Source: Formicarius rufipectus
Lineage: Eukaryota > Chordata > Aves > Passeriformes > Formicariidae
Assembly (NCBI GenBank): GCA_013399695.1
Contig: VXAU01000777.1
Span: forward strand, 1 to 64,000
Reading direction: 5' to 3'
DNA: 64,000 nucleotides
In this document: in pieces, positions 61,861 through 64,000 of the stretch
Position numbering within the stretch: position 1 is the stretch's first letter
Layout of the letters: the number at the start of each line of letters is the position of its first letter
Notes under the pieces: model-generated
The model's input: the letters and a program-made list of their open reading frames with translations, nothing else
Told to the model about the DNA's origin: nothing
Database searches by the model: none
Program-made: the position numbers and the translations under genes

Positions 61861-64000
61861 CTCCTGAGGTTCGTCTGCCAGGGCCTAGCAAACTCTAAGA
61901 ACTAGAAGCTGTGTAAAGCCCAAAGTTAAGGAAAACAAGTTTCTTAGGAATATGAGTCTTGAGCTTGAGACACAGATATTTACAAAAGCACTTTTCCCTT
62001 TAAACTTTGATTAAAAGTCACCAAATTTGTTAGAGCAAAAATTCGCTGAGATAACTATGTAATCAAAATAATTTACAATAATTTTCCAGTTGGTCATAAC
62101 AGGGCAGAGTTGAAATCATTCATCTTTGAACATGTATTGCAGAAGTTATATGACCTTTTAATCGCATTACCTTTGATTCCTTTTATGGACAAAGCATAGG
62201 GAAGGATTTCTAGAGAGAAGAGGTTATGCTGAAGATATTAAGTATTCTCCCTAATGATCAGCACGGTGTGTCAGCCTCCTGAACTGACATACCACATGTT
62301 CACTAGACTCAGTGCCAAAGAAAGGAAGAGGAGAAGAAACTACGGCTGATGATGGAGGATGGAATAAAGCAGGCTTTCCTTTCTTAGCAGCAAGTCATTT
62401 AATCAGTTCAACTATCAGGTCAAGCCCTTCTCTAAGTGAACACCAGGTCTGAGCTGAACAGCATGCTATGAAGGTTTTCAGAAGCTCTTACATATGAACC
62501 ATAATTACAGAGTGACATGGATTTAAGAATAACACTCATGGTTATGTGGCATCATGAATGTGATCTTGTTACATGATATGGGTATGTATTTTAGGTTTTA
62601 ATAGAAACCACTACACAAATAAGAATCAGGTCAGCTATTGAAAACTGTATTTTTTAATTCTGGAGAAATTTTCTGCTATAAAATCATAGCTATTCCATAT
62701 ACATTGTTCAGAGTTTACACTGTTTATTTGAATAGTAGTCCTGCTCTTAGGAGTAGTGAAGAATAAGGTGCCTGTACATATAAGTTAAAAACACAAGTAC
62801 ATTTGATAGAGGAGTTATAGACACTGTGTTTAGAAAGGCATTTCTAAAGTAAAAAATGCAATAACACCTATGTAAGATTTTACTGTTCCTTATCCCAAAC
62901 TTTTTGTAGTGGCAGAGTAAAAGCGACTCTGACCCTAACCTAAACAAAAATCTCCCTAGCTGACCTTTTCTACTATGTGTCTTTCTCAGTTTTGGCAACT
63001 CATGACAGTAATAACATGAAAATTATCTTCATATCCTGCCACTTCTTGACAAGCATACTGGAACATTTCCCTAGAGATGTTGTCAGTTCACTGTTGAATA
63101 ATAGTATTAACGATGATCTAATAAAGGAAAACCTCTTAGCTCACTATTGTATGTGTATGTTTGTGTCCTAGAGGAGTGAAAATTAGCTGAACAACCATCC
63201 TGAAACAGCAAATTATCTATTCTTACACTTCTTTTGTATCCAAAACCAAACTTCAATGTAAATTTTGATTGTACACAAGTGAATACAATAATGTATTACA
63301 ATAGGTCTATTCAAAAATATGAGCTTGTTCCTTATAACTTTAAGCAGGAACTCGTCAGTTACTGGAATTTGACCTACCTACTTTGTGTCTCCAAAGTCAA
63401 CCACAGAACATGTGTCAATAACGTAGTATTTTTGACACAAGGAAATGGAAGTGTTCAAAAGCATCTTCAAAGAAAAGTAAATATTCTATGTTTCAGTCCA
63501 AGTAATCACATACATTGAAGTAATAATGAAGACCACAGGTAAAAAAAATCCGAAATCTCTTTTGTGAGATAAAGTATTTTATTTAAAAGTCTAACAGTAT
63601 TTGGAATAGTCTTTCTGAAATAGAATTAAAGTTTATCATTAAGTTCTCTTTGCCATGCATCATTTGTAGTAAATAGGATGGTGGGGGTTTTTTCCCCTTC
63701 ACATAGTATCTCAATAAAAGGATTCTTTTCAGTTTTATTAATTTTATTATTTATGTACTGAACCAAGTTTAAAATTAAGGTAATGATAATGTGAAATCAG
63801 AAAAAAGTTGTCAGATTACAAACTGAACCTTCCTCTTCTCTCTTACCATGTGGTCATTTTTTGCTGATGCAACATGTTATCCAACCATCACAGCCTTTTT
63901 CTGCTAAAGATTGATAACTGAAAATGCTGCACTATTTGTTATCCATCAGGTATGCCTATGGATGGCCACGACCTTGTCTGTGATCTGTTCTTATCCCAAT
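61861..64000. other. Gene-free AT-rich DNA
   Basis: No coding or repeat feature is supported. The stretch 62100-62290 is single-copy-looking (CCTTTTAATCGCATTACC). The frames at 62747-63518 are unsupported by splice sites or family features. Confidence 0.4.

Overview
The window is AT-rich vertebrate nuclear DNA, almost certainly from a bird of the Neoaves. The evidence is the repeat content. There are several CR1 LINE fragments with avian-type 3' ends, an intact avian ERVL-type solo LTR, and pieces of an RTE-type LINE whose 3' end resembles AviRTE, a family known from only a few bird lineages and filarial nematodes. No operon, CRISPR array, rRNA or complete protein-coding gene is visible. The window behaves like a gene desert or a very long intron, and nearly all of its open reading frames are chance frames.

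Layout. Positions 1-452 hold an RTE retrotransposon end in which a reverse-transcriptase segment lies inverted against the 3' segment. From 453 to 13.75 kb there is unremarkable AT-rich DNA with one small CR1 scrap (9.4 kb). At 13757-14734 lies a complete solo LTR with TG...CA ends and a 5-bp target duplication, followed by a second LTR-like segment at about 15.12-15.37 kb. CR1 remnants follow at 19.77-20.01 kb and 24.74-25.39 kb. A 243-bp segment at 26901-27143 is repeated with one mismatch at 30940-31182; only the first copy is flanked by an 8-bp direct repeat. More CR1 lies at 30.81, 31.97, 50.08 and 55.03 kb. Another RTE-type 3' end, in opposite orientation and with a trinucleotide tail, lies at 61.69-61.86 kb.

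The only gene-like signals are two candidates near the centre. At 45111-45368 on the minus strand is an exon-like block: a good acceptor, an ATG, a 72-codon frame encoding an N-terminal transmembrane anchor, and a donor exactly at the frame's end. At about 47.7-48.1 kb is an isolated CpG-rich patch with an 84-codon frame and a good acceptor, preceded by a 42-bp tandem duplication. Both lie near a non-repetitive stretch (43.18-43.53 kb) with homeodomain/HNF1-like palindromes that could be regulatory. No gene name can be assigned to either.

Nothing here looks like a new multi-gene system. The most informative observations are the near-identical 243-bp duplication, the inverted RTE structure, and the unassigned membrane-anchor exon.
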